Shown piece after piece: positions 50,124 to 59,522 of a stretch of DNA of 64,000 bases. The position numbers were made by a program, and so were the translations under genes. The stretch covers positions 1-64,000 of the forward strand of contig JAIQFP010000001.1 in the NCBI GenBank assembly GCA_020073165.1, read 5' to 3'. The notes under the pieces were generated by a model that did no database searches, was not told the DNA's origin, and saw only the letters and a program-made list of their open reading frames with translations. Each line of letters opens with the position of its first letter. The first letter of the stretch is position 1. The stretch comes from Terriglobia bacterium (GTDB lineage: Bacteria; Acidobacteriota; Terriglobia; Terriglobales; Acidobacteriaceae).

Positions 50124-52190
50124 ATGATGCGAGCTCTTCTTCTGAGTCTGACCATCGCCCTGACGTTCGTTCCACTGGCTGAAGCCCAGGCGCCGCCCCC
50201 GCTGAGTCTCATGCCGATGCCCGAACATGTGCAACTGGGCACCGGCCAACTCGTCATTGACCGTTCGTTCTCTGTCGCAACCACGGGCCCGCATGACCCT
50301 CGTCTGCAGCGCGCCGTCGAGACCTTTCTCGACGATCTTCGCCGCCAGACCGGAATGCTCCCCCGGGACATGGGTCAGACCCATGCGTCCACCGCCACTT
50401 TGGTCGTCCACAGTGAGCAGCCTGGCAAGAAAGTGCAGGAGCCCGGGGAGGATGAGTCCTACTCACTCGAAGTCAGCGCTACCGGTGCGAAGCTGAGTGC
50501 CCCTACTACCCCAGGAGCCATGCGGGGCCTGCAGACTTTCCTGCAACTCGTGCAAACCGGGCCAACCGGCTTTGCGGTCCCGGCTGTGACCATCCAGGAC
50601 AAGCCTCGTTTTCCCTGGCGAGGATTGATGATCGACGTCAGCCGTCACTTCATGCCGCTGGACGTGCTCAAGCGCAATCTCGACGGCATGGCCGCGGTGA
50701 AGCTGAACGTCTTCCACTGGCATCTGTCGGACGATCAGGGTTTCCGCGTGGAAAGTAAGAAATTCCCCAAGCTGCACCGCATGGGTTCCGACGGTCAGTT
50801 CTACACCCAGGGCCAGGTGCGCGAGCTGATCGCATACGCGCGCGATCGCGGCATTCGGGTGGTGCCCGAGTTCGACATGCCCGGCCACAGCACTGCGTGG
50901 TTTGTGGGATATCCCGAACTGGCCAGCGCGCCGGGCCCATATCAGATCGAACGCAAGTGGGGTGAGTTCGACCCCACCATGGATCCCACCCAGGAGCGCA
51001 CCTACAAGTTTCTCGAAAAGTTCATTGGTGAAATGGCCCAGCTTTTCCCCGACCAGTATTTCCACATCGGCGGCGACGAGGTAAATGGCAAGCAATGGGA
51101 CAAGAATCCGAAAATTCAGGCGTTCATGCGCTCTCACGGACTGAAGAAAAAACAGGACTTGCAGGCTTATTTCACCCAGCGCGTGCAGGAACTCGTGAGC
51201 AAGCACGGAAAAACCATGGTGGGCTGGGAACCCAGCCTTCGTCCGGAGTTGGCGAAGAGCACCGTCATCCAGGCGTGGCACGGGCAGGCCCAGCTGGCCG
51301 AGGCGGCGAAGCAAGGGTGTCGCGGACTGTTGTCCTACGGCTATTACGTTGATCTGATGTGGCCGGCGTCGCAGCACTACGAAGTGGATCCCATGGCCGA
51401 CGCCGCTGCCCGCCTGACCCCAGAGGAGAAACAGCGCATCCTGGGTGGCGAGGCCTGCATGTGGACCGAGTATGTTTCGCCCGAGAGCATCGACTCCCGC
51501 ATCTGGCCCCGCACTGCCGCCATCGCCGAGCGTTTGTGGTCGCCGCAGGAGGTGCAGGATGTGAATTCGATGTACCAACGCCTGGAGGAAATCAGCCGGC
51601 GTCTGGAATGGCTGGGCCTGACCCACAACTCGAGTTACGTTCCCATGCTGCGTCGCATTGCCGGAACCGACGACATTTCCCCTTTGCGTGTCCTGGCGGA
51701 TGTGGTCGAGCCGGTCAAAGACTATACCCGCGAGGAATTGGCGCCGGTGCCGGCCACCAGCGCCGATCCGGTCAATCGCCTGGTGGATGCGGTTCGCCCC
51801 GAAAGCCAAACCGCGCGCCAGTTTGCGGAAATGGTGAGCGCGGTGGTCGCCGGCAGCGCAGATGCTGCAACCAAGGAGCATATACGGATGTTGCTCAGGC
51901 AGTGGCGTGACAATCACGCCAAACTTCAGCCGCTGGCCGCTAACTCTTTTCTGTTGAAAGAGGTAATGCCACTCTCTCAGGATCTTTCGGCGCTTGCTGC
52001 CGCTGGCCTGCGTGCCATGGACTATCTCGACCGCAGCGAGCGCGCGCCTGAGGCATGGAAAACAACTCAGCTCGACCTGGTCGAACTGGCCACGAAACCG
52101 AAAGCACAGCTGCTGCTTAGGGTGGCGCCGTCCGTGCAGAAGCTGATCGAGGCCAGTGGCACCGGAACGCCGGCTTTGCCTGGCAAATAG
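50124..52190 (+). CDS. beta-N-acetylhexosaminidase, GH20
   Basis: A 688-aa exported glycosidase: signal peptide (MMRALLLSLTIALTFVPLAE), GH20b domain (about 24-160), catalytic barrel (about 163-510) and a helical C-terminal section. The catalytic pair is Asp318-Glu319 in HIGGDEVNGKQW; supporting motifs are GLMIDVSRHFMPLDVLKRNL, HWHLSDDQGFRVE and VVPEFDMPGHS. It removes terminal beta-GlcNAc/GalNAc (chitin or glycan fragments) by substrate-assisted catalysis. No ribosome-binding site is evident; possible -10 in ATACAGAT just before the ATG. The upstream region is shared with the ECF42/DGPF pair. Confidence 0.92.
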   Translation: MMRALLLSLTIALTFVPLAEAQAPPPLSLMPMPEHVQLGTGQLVIDRSFSVATTGPHDPRLQRAVETFLDDLRRQTGMLPRDMGQTHASTATLVVHSEQPGKKVQEPGEDESYSLEVSATGAKLSAPTTPGAMRGLQTFLQLVQTGPTGFAVPAVTIQDKPRFPWRGLMIDVSRHFMPLDVLKRNLDGMAAVKLNVFHWHLSDDQGFRVESKKFPKLHRMGSDGQFYTQGQVRELIAYARDRGIRVVPEFDMPGHSTAWFVGYPELASAPGPYQIERKWGEFDPTMDPTQERTYKFLEKFIGEMAQLFPDQYFHIGGDEVNGKQWDKNPKIQAFMRSHGLKKKQDLQAYFTQRVQELVSKHGKTMVGWEPSLRPELAKSTVIQAWHGQAQLAEAAKQGCRGLLSYGYYVDLMWPASQHYEVDPMADAAARLTPEEKQRILGGEACMWTEYVSPESIDSRIWPRTAAIAERLWSPQEVQDVNSMYQRLEEISRRLEWLGLTHNSSYVPMLRRIAGTDDISPLRVLADVVEPVKDYTREELAPVPATSADPVNRLVDAVRPESQTARQFAEMVSAVVAGSADAATKEHIRMLLRQWRDNHAKLQPLAANSFLLKEVMPLSQDLSALAAAGLRAMDYLDRSERAPEAWKTTQLDLVELATKPKAQLLLRVAPSVQKLIEASGTGTPALPGK

Positions 52191-52258
52191 GGGTGGGGTA
52201 ATCTAGTCACCCGCCACGCGCGGGATTTCAAAAGCTATCGCTGCACGAGGAACATCCC

Positions 52259-53176
52259 ATGAGCCAGCCTGCATTCGCCGACAATCCCGAATCCTGGCCC
52301 GCATTGCCGCTGGAGGCCTGGAGAGACACTTGCGAAACCCTCCACATGTGGACCCAGATCGTGGGCAAGGTCCGCCTCGCACTCACTCCGCGGATCAATC
52401 ACTGGTGGGAAGTGCCTCTGTACGTCAGCGCGCGCGGGCTCACGACTTCCCCGATTCCGTACGCCCGCGGAATCTTCGAAATTGAGTTCGACTTCCTGCA
52501 CCACAATCTCGTCATCCAGACCAGCGAAGACGGCAACCGGATCATTCGTCTCGCTCCGCGTTCCGTCGCCGACTTCTACAAAGAGTTCATGGCAGCCTTG
52601 CCGACGCTGGGTATCGAGGCAAAAATTTGGCCGATGCCGGTCGAAATTCCCAACCCCATTCCCTTCGATCAGGATGTGAAACATGCTTCGTATGACCGCG
52701 ATTATGTAACCCGCTTCTGGCGCATCCTGGTGTTGGCAGACACCGTCTTCAAGGAGTTCCGCTCCCACTTCATCGGCAAGAACAGTCCGGTGCATTTTTT
52801 CTGGGGAAGCTTCGACATGGCAGTGACGCGCTTTTCAGGGCGCCCAGCGCTTCCGCGTGAGGGAGCCGACTCAATAACCCGGGAGGCTTATTCGCATGAA
52901 GTGAGCAGCGCTGGTTTCTGGCCCGGGGGTGGAGACATCAAAGGAGCCGCCTTCTACGCTTATGCCGCACCGGAACCCGATGGGTATGCGAAGGCGCCGG
53001 TCCGTCCGACGAGCGCGTTTTATCATCCCCAGATGCGTGAGTTTTTCCTGATGTACGACGATGTTCGCCAAGCGGCCTCGCCCAAAGCGGCCCTGCTCGA
53101 TTTTCTGCAAAGCACCTACGAGGGCGCGGCCAGCCTGGCAAAGTGGAATCGCGCGGAGCTGGAGAGGCCGGCTTAG
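52259..53176 (+). CDS. DUF5996 family protein
   Basis: A 305-aa cytosolic protein. WPALPLEAWRDTCETLHMWT and LALTPRINHWWEVPLYVSAR start the family hallmark; later HFFWGSFDMAVTRFSGR and YSHEVSSAGFWPG are conserved. The conserved His/Trp residues (HWW, HFFWGSFD) suggest a metal or small-ligand pocket. No function is known for DUF5996. It lies 69 bp after the hexosaminidase, possibly in the same transcript. Followed by an intergenic hairpin. Confidence 0.85.
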   Translation: MSQPAFADNPESWPALPLEAWRDTCETLHMWTQIVGKVRLALTPRINHWWEVPLYVSARGLTTSPIPYARGIFEIEFDFLHHNLVIQTSEDGNRIIRLAPRSVADFYKEFMAALPTLGIEAKIWPMPVEIPNPIPFDQDVKHASYDRDYVTRFWRILVLADTVFKEFRSHFIGKNSPVHFFWGSFDMAVTRFSGRPALPREGADSITREAYSHEVSSAGFWPGGGDIKGAAFYAYAAPEPDGYAKAPVRPTSAFYHPQMREFFLMYDDVRQAASPKAALLDFLQSTYEGAASLAKWNRAELERPA

Positions 53177-53264
53177 GATCAATTACTTTCATCTCACTCT
53201 GCGGGCCTGAGCCCCGTGGCCGCTTTCCGCTGCTGATTACGAAGGAGCACTGTACCTTGGGGTG

Positions 53265-53281
53265 CCGGGGATAGTCCCCGG
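53265..53281 (+). terminator. intergenic hairpin, terminator-like
   Basis: CCGGGGA-TAG-TCCCCGG, a perfect 7-bp stem, about 90 bp after the DUF5996 stop. No U-tract follows. It could be a terminator, a leader hairpin for the next gene, or a repeat. Confidence 0.35.
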
Positions 53282-53361
53282 TCACTCCCGCCTCCGGCAC
53301 TGAACGTGCTATTTAAGAGGGGTCCCCTTAATGCCGTTTCCTCTACGCACGGAGCCACCGG

Positions 53362-55674
53362 ATGGACCTGAGGGCTGAACTCTGGATTGGGATCTTCTTT
53401 CTACTTTTTCTGCTCGTCGGGGCCAGAGCTCGCCGGCGGCAGGAGCCGTTCCCCTGGATCTACGTGTTGTTTTTCTGCTCCGGATTTCCCGCTCTCATCT
53501 ACCAGATCGTCTGGCAGCGCGCTTTGTTCGGCATTTATGGAGTCAACATCGAATCCGTCACCATCGTCGTCAGCGCGTTCATGTTCGGCTTGGGATTGGG
53601 GAGTCTGATCGGGGGCGTCCTTTCGAAAAACGCTAGACTTCCCCTGCTCGTGCTGTTTGCGTTGGCGGAACTCGGTACCGCCGCTTTCGGACTGGTCTCG
53701 CTCCGGCTCTTTCATCACGCCGCGGAATACACTGCCGGTTCCCCGACCATCGAGACGGGGCTGGTCAGCTTTGCCCTGGTGGTCGTGCCCACAGTCCTGA
53801 TGGGAGCAACCTTGCCGCTACTGGTCGAACACCTCGTGCGCACCTCCCGCAACGTGGGCTTCGTGGTGGGCGGATTGTACTTCGTAAACACCTTGGGGTC
53901 GGCGGCTGCGTGTTTCGTGGCTGGCGATGCCCTCATGCGGCTTCTCGGTCAATCGGGATCGGTGCGCTTCGCTGCTGCCATCAATGCCATCGTAGGAACC
54001 GCAGTGTTGATCTATTCGCTGGTGGGCAAGGCAAACGTGGAGACAACGCCGCCTCTTCACCCGGAAACCGGGAACCAGCTTGCCCCGGAGCACGATCGTG
54101 TGCTGCCGTTTCCGCTGGCCCTGGCTTGTGCCACTTTTGCCGGCTTCCTCGCGCTTTCCTACGAAATCATCTGGTACCGGCTCCTGGCTTTCGCTTCCGG
54201 AGGTGTAGCGCGCGTCTTTGCGCTCCTGCTGGGCAGTTACTTGCTGGGGGTCGCGCTCGGTTCCCGGATCGTCGAACGCTATTCCGAAGGCCCCGGCATG
54301 CGCAACCGCCAGGCGTCCCTGCGCCTTCTGGGTTGGGTCATGCTCGCGTCCGCACTTTTCAGTTTCGCGATTGGGCCGATTTTCGCCTTTTTGCTGAAGT
54401 TTGGAGCGGTGTACGTGATTGGGGGCGCGAACCTGCAATCGTACCTGTTGTTCTTGCCCTTGATCTGCGCCGGCGCCCTTTTCTTTGGCGCCACCTTCCC
54501 ATTGATCTCTCACGTGTCGGTCCGCGCCGATGATCGTGCCGGGGCCGCGCTCAGCTACCTGTACGCCGCTAACATCATCGGCTCGACTCTAGGCAGCTTT
54601 GTCGTTGGTTTCATCCTGATGGATCATTTCTCCTTGCTGACCATCTCCACGGTGCTGCTGGCGGTGGGCTTATTGTTTGCCCTGGGCGTCCTCACCGTGA
54701 GTGACACACCCCGATCGCGGCTGAAAGCCGCAGTTGCCTTCGGGTTGGTCACCGCATCCATCGCCGTGGTCGTAACCCGCCCTGTGTTCGACACCATCTA
54801 CGATCGTCTGCTTTTCAAGATGGTCTATCCCCGGTTTCACTTTCAGCATGTCGTGGAAACGCGCAGTGGGGTTGTTGGAGTCACTCCCGATGGAACCGTC
54901 TACGGCGGCGGCGTTTACGACGGCCATTTCAACATCGGGCTAGGCCGCGACGTGAACATGGTTACGCGCGCATACGCGATCAGCGCATTCCATCCCGCGC
55001 CGCGCCATGTGCTCATGATCGGACTGGCATCCGGATCATGGGCCCAGGTCGTGGCCAACAATCCTGAAGTCGAAGACCTGACCATCGTGGAAATCAACCC
55101 GGCCTATCTGCAACTCATCCCGCAGTACCCGGAGGTTGCGAGCCTTCTGCACAACCCCAAGGTGCGGATTGAAATCGACGACGGCCGCCGCTGGCTGCTG
55201 CGCAACCGCAACGCCACTTTCGATGTCATCGTCATGAACACGACCTTTTACTGGCGTGATCACAGCACTAATCTGCTGTCGTCCGACTTCCTGCAAATGG
55301 TGCGCGCGCACCTCAATCCGGGCGGGATGCTCTTCTACAACCCTACAGGGTCCAATGATGTGATGGCCACCGGCCTGGCCGTCTTTCCCTATGCCCTACG
55401 CTTCATGAATTGCCTGGTGGTAAGCGATGTTCCGATTGTGTTCGATCGCGAGCGGTGGAGAACGGTGCTCCTGAACTACACCATTGACGGCAAGCATGTC
55501 ATCGGTTCCCCCAATCAACCAGCGGCGACCGAACTCGATCACTTGCTCGACATCCCCGTGGATCCGACTGGCAAGCTGCTGTTCTCCATCGAAGAGAACG
55601 ACCAGTTGCGCCGCCGCCTGCAGCACCTGTTGATCTTCACTGACGACAACATGGGCTTGGAATGGCGCGGCTGA
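53362..55674 (+). CDS. membrane-fused spermidine-synthase-like protein
   Basis: A 770-aa protein: about 12-14 membrane helices (residues 1-470) of MFS-like type (LIYQIVWQRALFGIYGVNIE, FALAELGTAAFGLVSLRLFH, YEIIWYRLLAFASGGVARVF), then a cytosolic spermidine-synthase fold (about 500-770). The SAM site is HVLMIGLASGSWAQVVANNP then IVEINPAY and EIDDGRRWLL. The catalytic acid loop reads DVIVMNTTFYWRDH where true synthases have D.TDP.GP, so aminopropyl transfer is unlikely. Gene fusions like this are widespread in acidobacteria and planctomycetes. A membrane-linked methyltransferase-like role is possible. Confidence 0.8.
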   Translation: MDLRAELWIGIFFLLFLLVGARARRRQEPFPWIYVLFFCSGFPALIYQIVWQRALFGIYGVNIESVTIVVSAFMFGLGLGSLIGGVLSKNARLPLLVLFALAELGTAAFGLVSLRLFHHAAEYTAGSPTIETGLVSFALVVVPTVLMGATLPLLVEHLVRTSRNVGFVVGGLYFVNTLGSAAACFVAGDALMRLLGQSGSVRFAAAINAIVGTAVLIYSLVGKANVETTPPLHPETGNQLAPEHDRVLPFPLALACATFAGFLALSYEIIWYRLLAFASGGVARVFALLLGSYLLGVALGSRIVERYSEGPGMRNRQASLRLLGWVMLASALFSFAIGPIFAFLLKFGAVYVIGGANLQSYLLFLPLICAGALFFGATFPLISHVSVRADDRAGAALSYLYAANIIGSTLGSFVVGFILMDHFSLLTISTVLLAVGLLFALGVLTVSDTPRSRLKAAVAFGLVTASIAVVVTRPVFDTIYDRLLFKMVYPRFHFQHVVETRSGVVGVTPDGTVYGGGVYDGHFNIGLGRDVNMVTRAYAISAFHPAPRHVLMIGLASGSWAQVVANNPEVEDLTIVEINPAYLQLIPQYPEVASLLHNPKVRIEIDDGRRWLLRNRNATFDVIVMNTTFYWRDHSTNLLSSDFLQMVRAHLNPGGMLFYNPTGSNDVMATGLAVFPYALRFMNCLVVSDVPIVFDRERWRTVLLNYTIDGKHVIGSPNQPAATELDHLLDIPVDPTGKLLFSIEENDQLRRRLQHLLIFTDDNMGLEWRG

Positions 55675-55748
55675 CGATCGCGAACCGCCTGCACGTTCAA
55701 GATCAGGAGTGGACGTCACGAGCAGAGAGCAGCAAGCCTGGAATCCTC

Positions 55749-56078
55749 CTACCCTTTCCCCACAAACTGACTACAGCGCCGCAGGTTCACGTCCCAGATC
55801 GAGGGCTCCGAGGGCAGGCTTTCGACCCCGATTTCACTCTCTCTCCGCGTGCCGGGTTTGCCCACCCAGACCACCCGGAACTGGGCCTTGCTCTCGCCGA
55901 GCTGCACTTCCAGGGTTTCGCCGGGCAGAATTTGGCGGCGGATTCCCTGGATTACCGCCCCGCCACCGCTGATGTTGCGCACGCTGGCCAGTTGCATGAA
56001 GGGCAGGGCAAAGGCGTCCACGCCCCAGACACGCACGGGCAGAAGGGCGGTGACGCGCGGGTTGTGCCGGCGGTCCAT
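55749..56078 (-). CDS. PilZ domain protein
   Basis: A 109-aa single PilZ domain that would bind cyclic di-GMP. The RxxxR motif is near the start (MDRRHNPR), and the second motif NISGGGAVI matches (D/N)xSxxG. A beta-barrel core follows (ETLEVQLGESKAQFRVVWVG). The start is directly at the PilZ domain, so no partner domain is attached. Convergent with the membrane-fused gene, 75 bp apart. Confidence 0.86.
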   Translation of the reverse strand: MDRRHNPRVTALLPVRVWGVDAFALPFMQLASVRNISGGGAVIQGIRRQILPGETLEVQLGESKAQFRVVWVGKPGTRRESEIGVESLPSEPSIWDVNLRRCSQFVGKG

Positions 56079-56242
56079 GGGCCTTGTGAGGGGCCTGTCA
56101 CCGAAATGGTAGGGGAGTCGGCCGCGGAATGATACTTACCCGGGTCACAGCCCGTGGGTGTCCAAAGTTACTAGCAGTAACCCGCGGAACGAGGTAGTTG
56201 CGGGTGATTGGGGTTTGGAGTTCGCTAACCGCCAGGCGGCGG

Positions 56243-56476
56243 CTAGTCCAGATCCGGCAGCGAGCACGCGCCCGCCCCACGCGGATCGCCGCAACTGCCG
56301 CACGGGCCAGCCGCACGCGTGGGAGTCGAGGTGCCCTTCGCCGCTACGGCGAATACCGAGAGCTGCTGGGTCAACTTTTTCCCGTGGCACTTCGGACACT
56401 CCGCCTGCTCACTGCCATATACCAGGGCTTCAAACTGGTGCGCGCATTCCTTGCAGACGTATTCAAAAATCGGCAT
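56243..56476 (-). CDS. FmdB-type zinc ribbon protein
   Basis: A 77-aa protein from ATG 56476 (GGGAG upstream), matching the FmdB/CxxC-zinc-ribbon family: MPIFEYVCKECAHQFEALVY then AECPKCHGKKLTQQLS gives two CxxC pairs. The C-terminal half is Gly/Pro-rich with more cysteines (PCGSCGDPRGAGAC). Originally named regulator of formamidase/amidase expression; the general role is unclear. Faces the YheT hydrolase gene, 57 bp apart. Confidence 0.83.
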   Translation of the reverse strand: MPIFEYVCKECAHQFEALVYGSEQAECPKCHGKKLTQQLSVFAVAAKGTSTPTRAAGPCGSCGDPRGAGACSLPDLD

Positions 56477-56533
56477 GAAAAGCTCCCGCCGGCTCGGCCG
56501 GTTGCAAACCTGTGTACCATTTAAAATCAATCA

Positions 56534-57535
56534 GTGGGGAGTTCGCAAACCAAAGCTCAGAGCTTTCAGCCGCGGCGTGGCCTGCGCGGGGGACACAGGC
56601 AGACCATTGCCAGTTTCCTGCTCCCGCGGCGCATCGCTCTGCCCACCGCCGAAGAGCGCCTGATCGAGGTGGCCCCCGGAGCAAAAGTCCTCTGCCACTG
56701 CCACTGGCAGCCAAATCGCCGGGATGCATTGACAGTTGTGGTCGTGCATGGCCTGGAAGGCTCGAGCGACTCGCAATACATGCTGGGTGTCGCCGCCAAG
56801 GGCCTGGCCGCGGGCATGAACGTGGTGCGCATGAACCAGCGCAATTGCGGCGGCACCGATAGCATCTCTCCTACCTTGTATCATTCTGGACGCTCAGCGG
56901 ATGTCGCCGCGGTCGCGCATCATCTGATTGAACACGACCGCATTTCGCGCCTGGCGCTGGCGGGCTTCTCCATGGGAGGCAACCTCGTGCTGAAGACGGC
57001 GGGCGAGTGGGGTAGGGAAGGGCCAGCCGAGTTTCGCGCGGTCGCGGCCGTCTGTCCTTCGATGAACCTCGCCGCCTCCGCCGACGCCCTCCACCTGCTC
57101 TCCAACCGTCTCTACGAGTTCTATTTCATGTGGCAGCTGCGCCGCCGGTTGCGCGCGAAGGCACGCCTGTTTCCTGATGTCTTCGATCCATCGCGCCTGC
57201 GTGGAGTGCACACTCTGCGTGAATTCGACGACAAAATTACGGCCTACTACTGCGGTTTTGCAGGCGCAGACGATTACTACGACCGCTCGGCCGCGGCCAA
57301 CGTTGTGGACCGCATCGCGGTCCCCGCGTTGATCCTGCATGCCGCCAATGATCCATTCATTCGGATCATTCCCGAGACCCGGCAGAAGATCCGCTCTAAT
57401 CCCAATATCACCTTCCTCGAGACCGAAGACGGTGGCCACTGCTCCTTCCTCGCCCAACCCGATGGAGATGACGGCCGTTGGGCAGAAGACCAGGTGATCG
57501 GTTTCCTAAGGGATTCCCAGAAAGACGTTCTGTAG
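56534..57535 (+). CDS. YheT-family alpha/beta hydrolase
   Basis: A 333-aa alpha/beta hydrolase. Nucleophile elbow GFSMGGN; oxyanion and strand features VVVVHGLEGSSDSQYMLGVA and MNQRNCGGTDSISPTLYHSG, the YheT/EMB8 hallmarks; Asp in HAANDPFIR and His in GGHCSFL complete the triad. Substrate unknown; family enzymes are putative esterases/lipases. The start is GTG 56534; no clear ribosome-binding site. The stop codon is embedded in a palindromic repeat. Confidence 0.88.
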   Translation: MGSSQTKAQSFQPRRGLRGGHRQTIASFLLPRRIALPTAEERLIEVAPGAKVLCHCHWQPNRRDALTVVVVHGLEGSSDSQYMLGVAAKGLAAGMNVVRMNQRNCGGTDSISPTLYHSGRSADVAAVAHHLIEHDRISRLALAGFSMGGNLVLKTAGEWGREGPAEFRAVAAVCPSMNLAASADALHLLSNRLYEFYFMWQLRRRLRAKARLFPDVFDPSRLRGVHTLREFDDKITAYYCGFAGADDYYDRSAAANVVDRIAVPALILHAANDPFIRIIPETRQKIRSNPNITFLETEDGGHCSFLAQPDGDDGRWAEDQVIGFLRDSQKDVL

Positions 57536-57556
57536 AGACGCAGCTTGCTGCGTCTC
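57535..57556. repeat. perfect palindrome at a stop codon
   Basis: GAGACGCAGC-TT-GCTGCGTCTC, 22 bp, begins on the last base of the YheT stop (TAG) and ends 15 bp before the next ATG. A likely dispersed REP-type element or terminator stem without a U-tract. Confidence 0.75.
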
Positions 57557-57571
57557 CCCGTAAGCTGATTT

Positions 57572-58153
57572 ATGATGCCGGACGTGCAAGCTGACTTCGC
57601 GGTCGAACTCGGATCCGACGACGAAACCCTCGAAGTTCCGTGGGCCGCCCCCGACCACGGCCCGCGCTATCTCGATCTGAGGCACCAACCCGAGCTCTTG
57701 TTGGAGATCGAAGAGGCCCGGCGGGAGCGTGAACTGGGCGAGTTCCTCACGGCCATCAATGCGCCGACAGGCCTGCTCGAGACCGCCAAGTGTGACGCCT
57801 GGGCGAGCAGCGAAATCACTCCCGAGGAAGAAGTCTTCGGGGCCGCTTGCAAGTTCGGATCCTACATCGATTTGTTTCTTTCTGACAGTCGTCGCTTCTC
57901 CTTCTCCGATACCGAACTGCTGGCCAAGCGCCTGACCCACCTCCTGCAGCGAGTGCCTGAGATTCCGGCCGCGGCCGAGTTCATCATCCGCCGCTGTTAT
58001 TTCCATCAGAACCAGGAAACGCGCGACGGCTTCTACCTCACCTTTTACCTGTTTGGCTATGGGGATAAAGAACCGCAAGCGCGCCGGCAATGGACAATTG
58101 GTCTGAAGCTGGTGGAGAACGCGATTCGCCAGTTGTCAGCCGGAACCTTCTAA
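57572..58153 (+). CDS. conserved protein of unknown function
   Basis: A 193-aa soluble protein, acidic at the N-terminus, with helical segments (LEIEEARRERELGEFLTAIN, LLAKRLTHLLQRVPEIPAAA) and a C-terminal QTIG/LKLVENAIRQLS. The most recognisable section is FIIRRCYFHQNQETRDGFYL. I do not recognise the family. Immediate neighbour and same strand as YheT, with the palindrome between them. Confidence 0.68.
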   Translation: MMPDVQADFAVELGSDDETLEVPWAAPDHGPRYLDLRHQPELLLEIEEARRERELGEFLTAINAPTGLLETAKCDAWASSEITPEEEVFGAACKFGSYIDLFLSDSRRFSFSDTELLAKRLTHLLQRVPEIPAAAEFIIRRCYFHQNQETRDGFYLTFYLFGYGDKEPQARRQWTIGLKLVENAIRQLSAGTF

Positions 58154-58210
58154 CCCTGTGCCCGTGGACCCAGGAATGGAGGCGCAAGGCCGGGAGGGCG
58201 ATGCCGGGAA

Positions 58211-58258
58211 GGCACGACTTCAGTCGTGCCGCCTGCAAGCCGGATACATGACCGGCTT
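58211..58258. repeat. two inverted repeats between convergent genes
   Basis: GGCACGACT-TC-AGTCGTGCC (58211-58230) followed by AAGCCGG-ATACATGA-CCGGCTT (58237-58258). They lie 57 bp after one stop and 30 bp before the convergent one, so they may act as a bidirectional terminator or belong to a dispersed repeat family. Confidence 0.75.
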
Positions 58259-58287
58259 TAGCCGCTGAGGTAAGCCTCACATTCAAG

Positions 58288-59448
58288 TCAACCCGCCTGC
58301 GCCGGTCCCCGAAACTGCGCCCACAGCTCTGCCCCGCGGCCTTTCCACTTCGTCCGCAGCACTGACAGCACCAGCATGGAGAGAAAAATCGTCAGCAGCC
58401 CCAACGACGCCGTCCGAATGTCGTTGGCCCGCTTGTGCAGAATGGAGAAGCGCCCGTACACGAACTCAATATGCACCCAATACACCAGCAGGGAGGTCTG
58501 CCCCAGTTGGATCATTGGGCTGAAACCCCACTGCCCCGCGCCCCAGCGGCACCAGCCGTAGATTGCCGCCAGAATCACCAGCAGCAGGCCTACGCGGATC
58601 AGGAAAAAGTTGGGACTGGTGTGCCAGAAATCGTACACTGCATAGATCTGCTCAGGCCGCCGATCCAGCCACCGCGCGAGGTCGATGAGACCGATCCCGC
58701 CAGCACCCGCGAGTGCGAAGATCGTAGCTTGCCGGTTGCGAGCCCACTCGCTCAACACTACAAATCCAATCGCCAGTCCTACAAAAGCAAACGCTGTCCA
58801 GGGGAAGATCGGAAACAGCCACGGCTGAGGTGTACCCAGGTTGTGCACACCATTGACGTACGACTCCAGCGGCCAGGGCAGCCAGTGCGGTCGCCAGTTC
58901 GTCCACAGCAGCGGTGTCAGCAGGGAAATCACCAGCCCGATTCCCGCCGCCGTCGTTGCCAAAGCCAGCCGCGTCTGCGCGCCTCGTGCGAGCGACAGGA
59001 CCACCCAGCACGCTACTCCCATCAGCACCATCGAAAGGCCGATCATGTTCAGGATGTCCACGCGCAGCAGATCGCTCCACGGCGCCCAGGGAAACCCGAA
59101 CGCGTACTCTTGGACACGAAACAGAAGTCCAAGCCCGAAGATCTCCGCGCCCCGGCGAATGGTCGTGTGTGCGATCTGGTCTGCGGAGATCCCCTTCTGC
59201 CGCAACTTGTCGGTGACCAATGCAAAGGAAATCCCTGCCAGAAACAGAAACAACGGCGCCGGCAAGGTCCCGCCCAACTGCGACCACATGAAGAAGGTGC
59301 TTTTCCGAGCCTCGCCACCCAGCCACGAGTCATAGCAATGCGTCTGAAACATCAGCACGCACGCCAGCCCGCGCATCCAGTCAATGTAGGCAAGGCGGGA
59401 TGGGTTGGAAGGCACCGTGGAAGTATACGGGAAGGCAGAAATTAGCAA
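58288..59448 (-). CDS. DUF1624/HGSNAT-like membrane acyltransferase homologue
   Basis: A 386-aa protein with about ten helices. The N-terminal signature YIDWMRGLACVLMFQTHCYD and APLFLFLAGISFALVTDKLR matches the DUF1624 / heparan-alpha-glucosaminide N-acetyltransferase family, as does LRVDILNMIGLSMVLMG. It may transfer an acyl group across the membrane to a sugar or lipid. The start is uncertain: TTG at 59448 or a GTG about 33 bp inside. Convergent with the previous gene. Confidence 0.78.
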   Translation of the reverse strand: MLISAFPYTSTVPSNPSRLAYIDWMRGLACVLMFQTHCYDSWLGGEARKSTFFMWSQLGGTLPAPLFLFLAGISFALVTDKLRQKGISADQIAHTTIRRGAEIFGLGLLFRVQEYAFGFPWAPWSDLLRVDILNMIGLSMVLMGVACWVVLSLARGAQTRLALATTAAGIGLVISLLTPLLWTNWRPHWLPWPLESYVNGVHNLGTPQPWLFPIFPWTAFAFVGLAIGFVVLSEWARNRQATIFALAGAGGIGLIDLARWLDRRPEQIYAVYDFWHTSPNFFLIRVGLLLVILAAIYGWCRWGAGQWGFSPMIQLGQTSLLVYWVHIEFVYGRFSILHKRANDIRTASLGLLTIFLSMLVLSVLRTKWKGRGAELWAQFRGPAQAG

Positions 59449-59522
59449 TTAGCGCACGGGGCTGTCAGAGTGCACATTCGGCCGGTGCGCCAACTATCAA
59501 TTGCTAGCTACCAATTGCTGCT

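Noticed and set aside
50463-51917. 484-codon antisense frame over the hexosaminidase
   Set aside because: Sense strand has the GH20 catalytic motif; antisense is a shadow.
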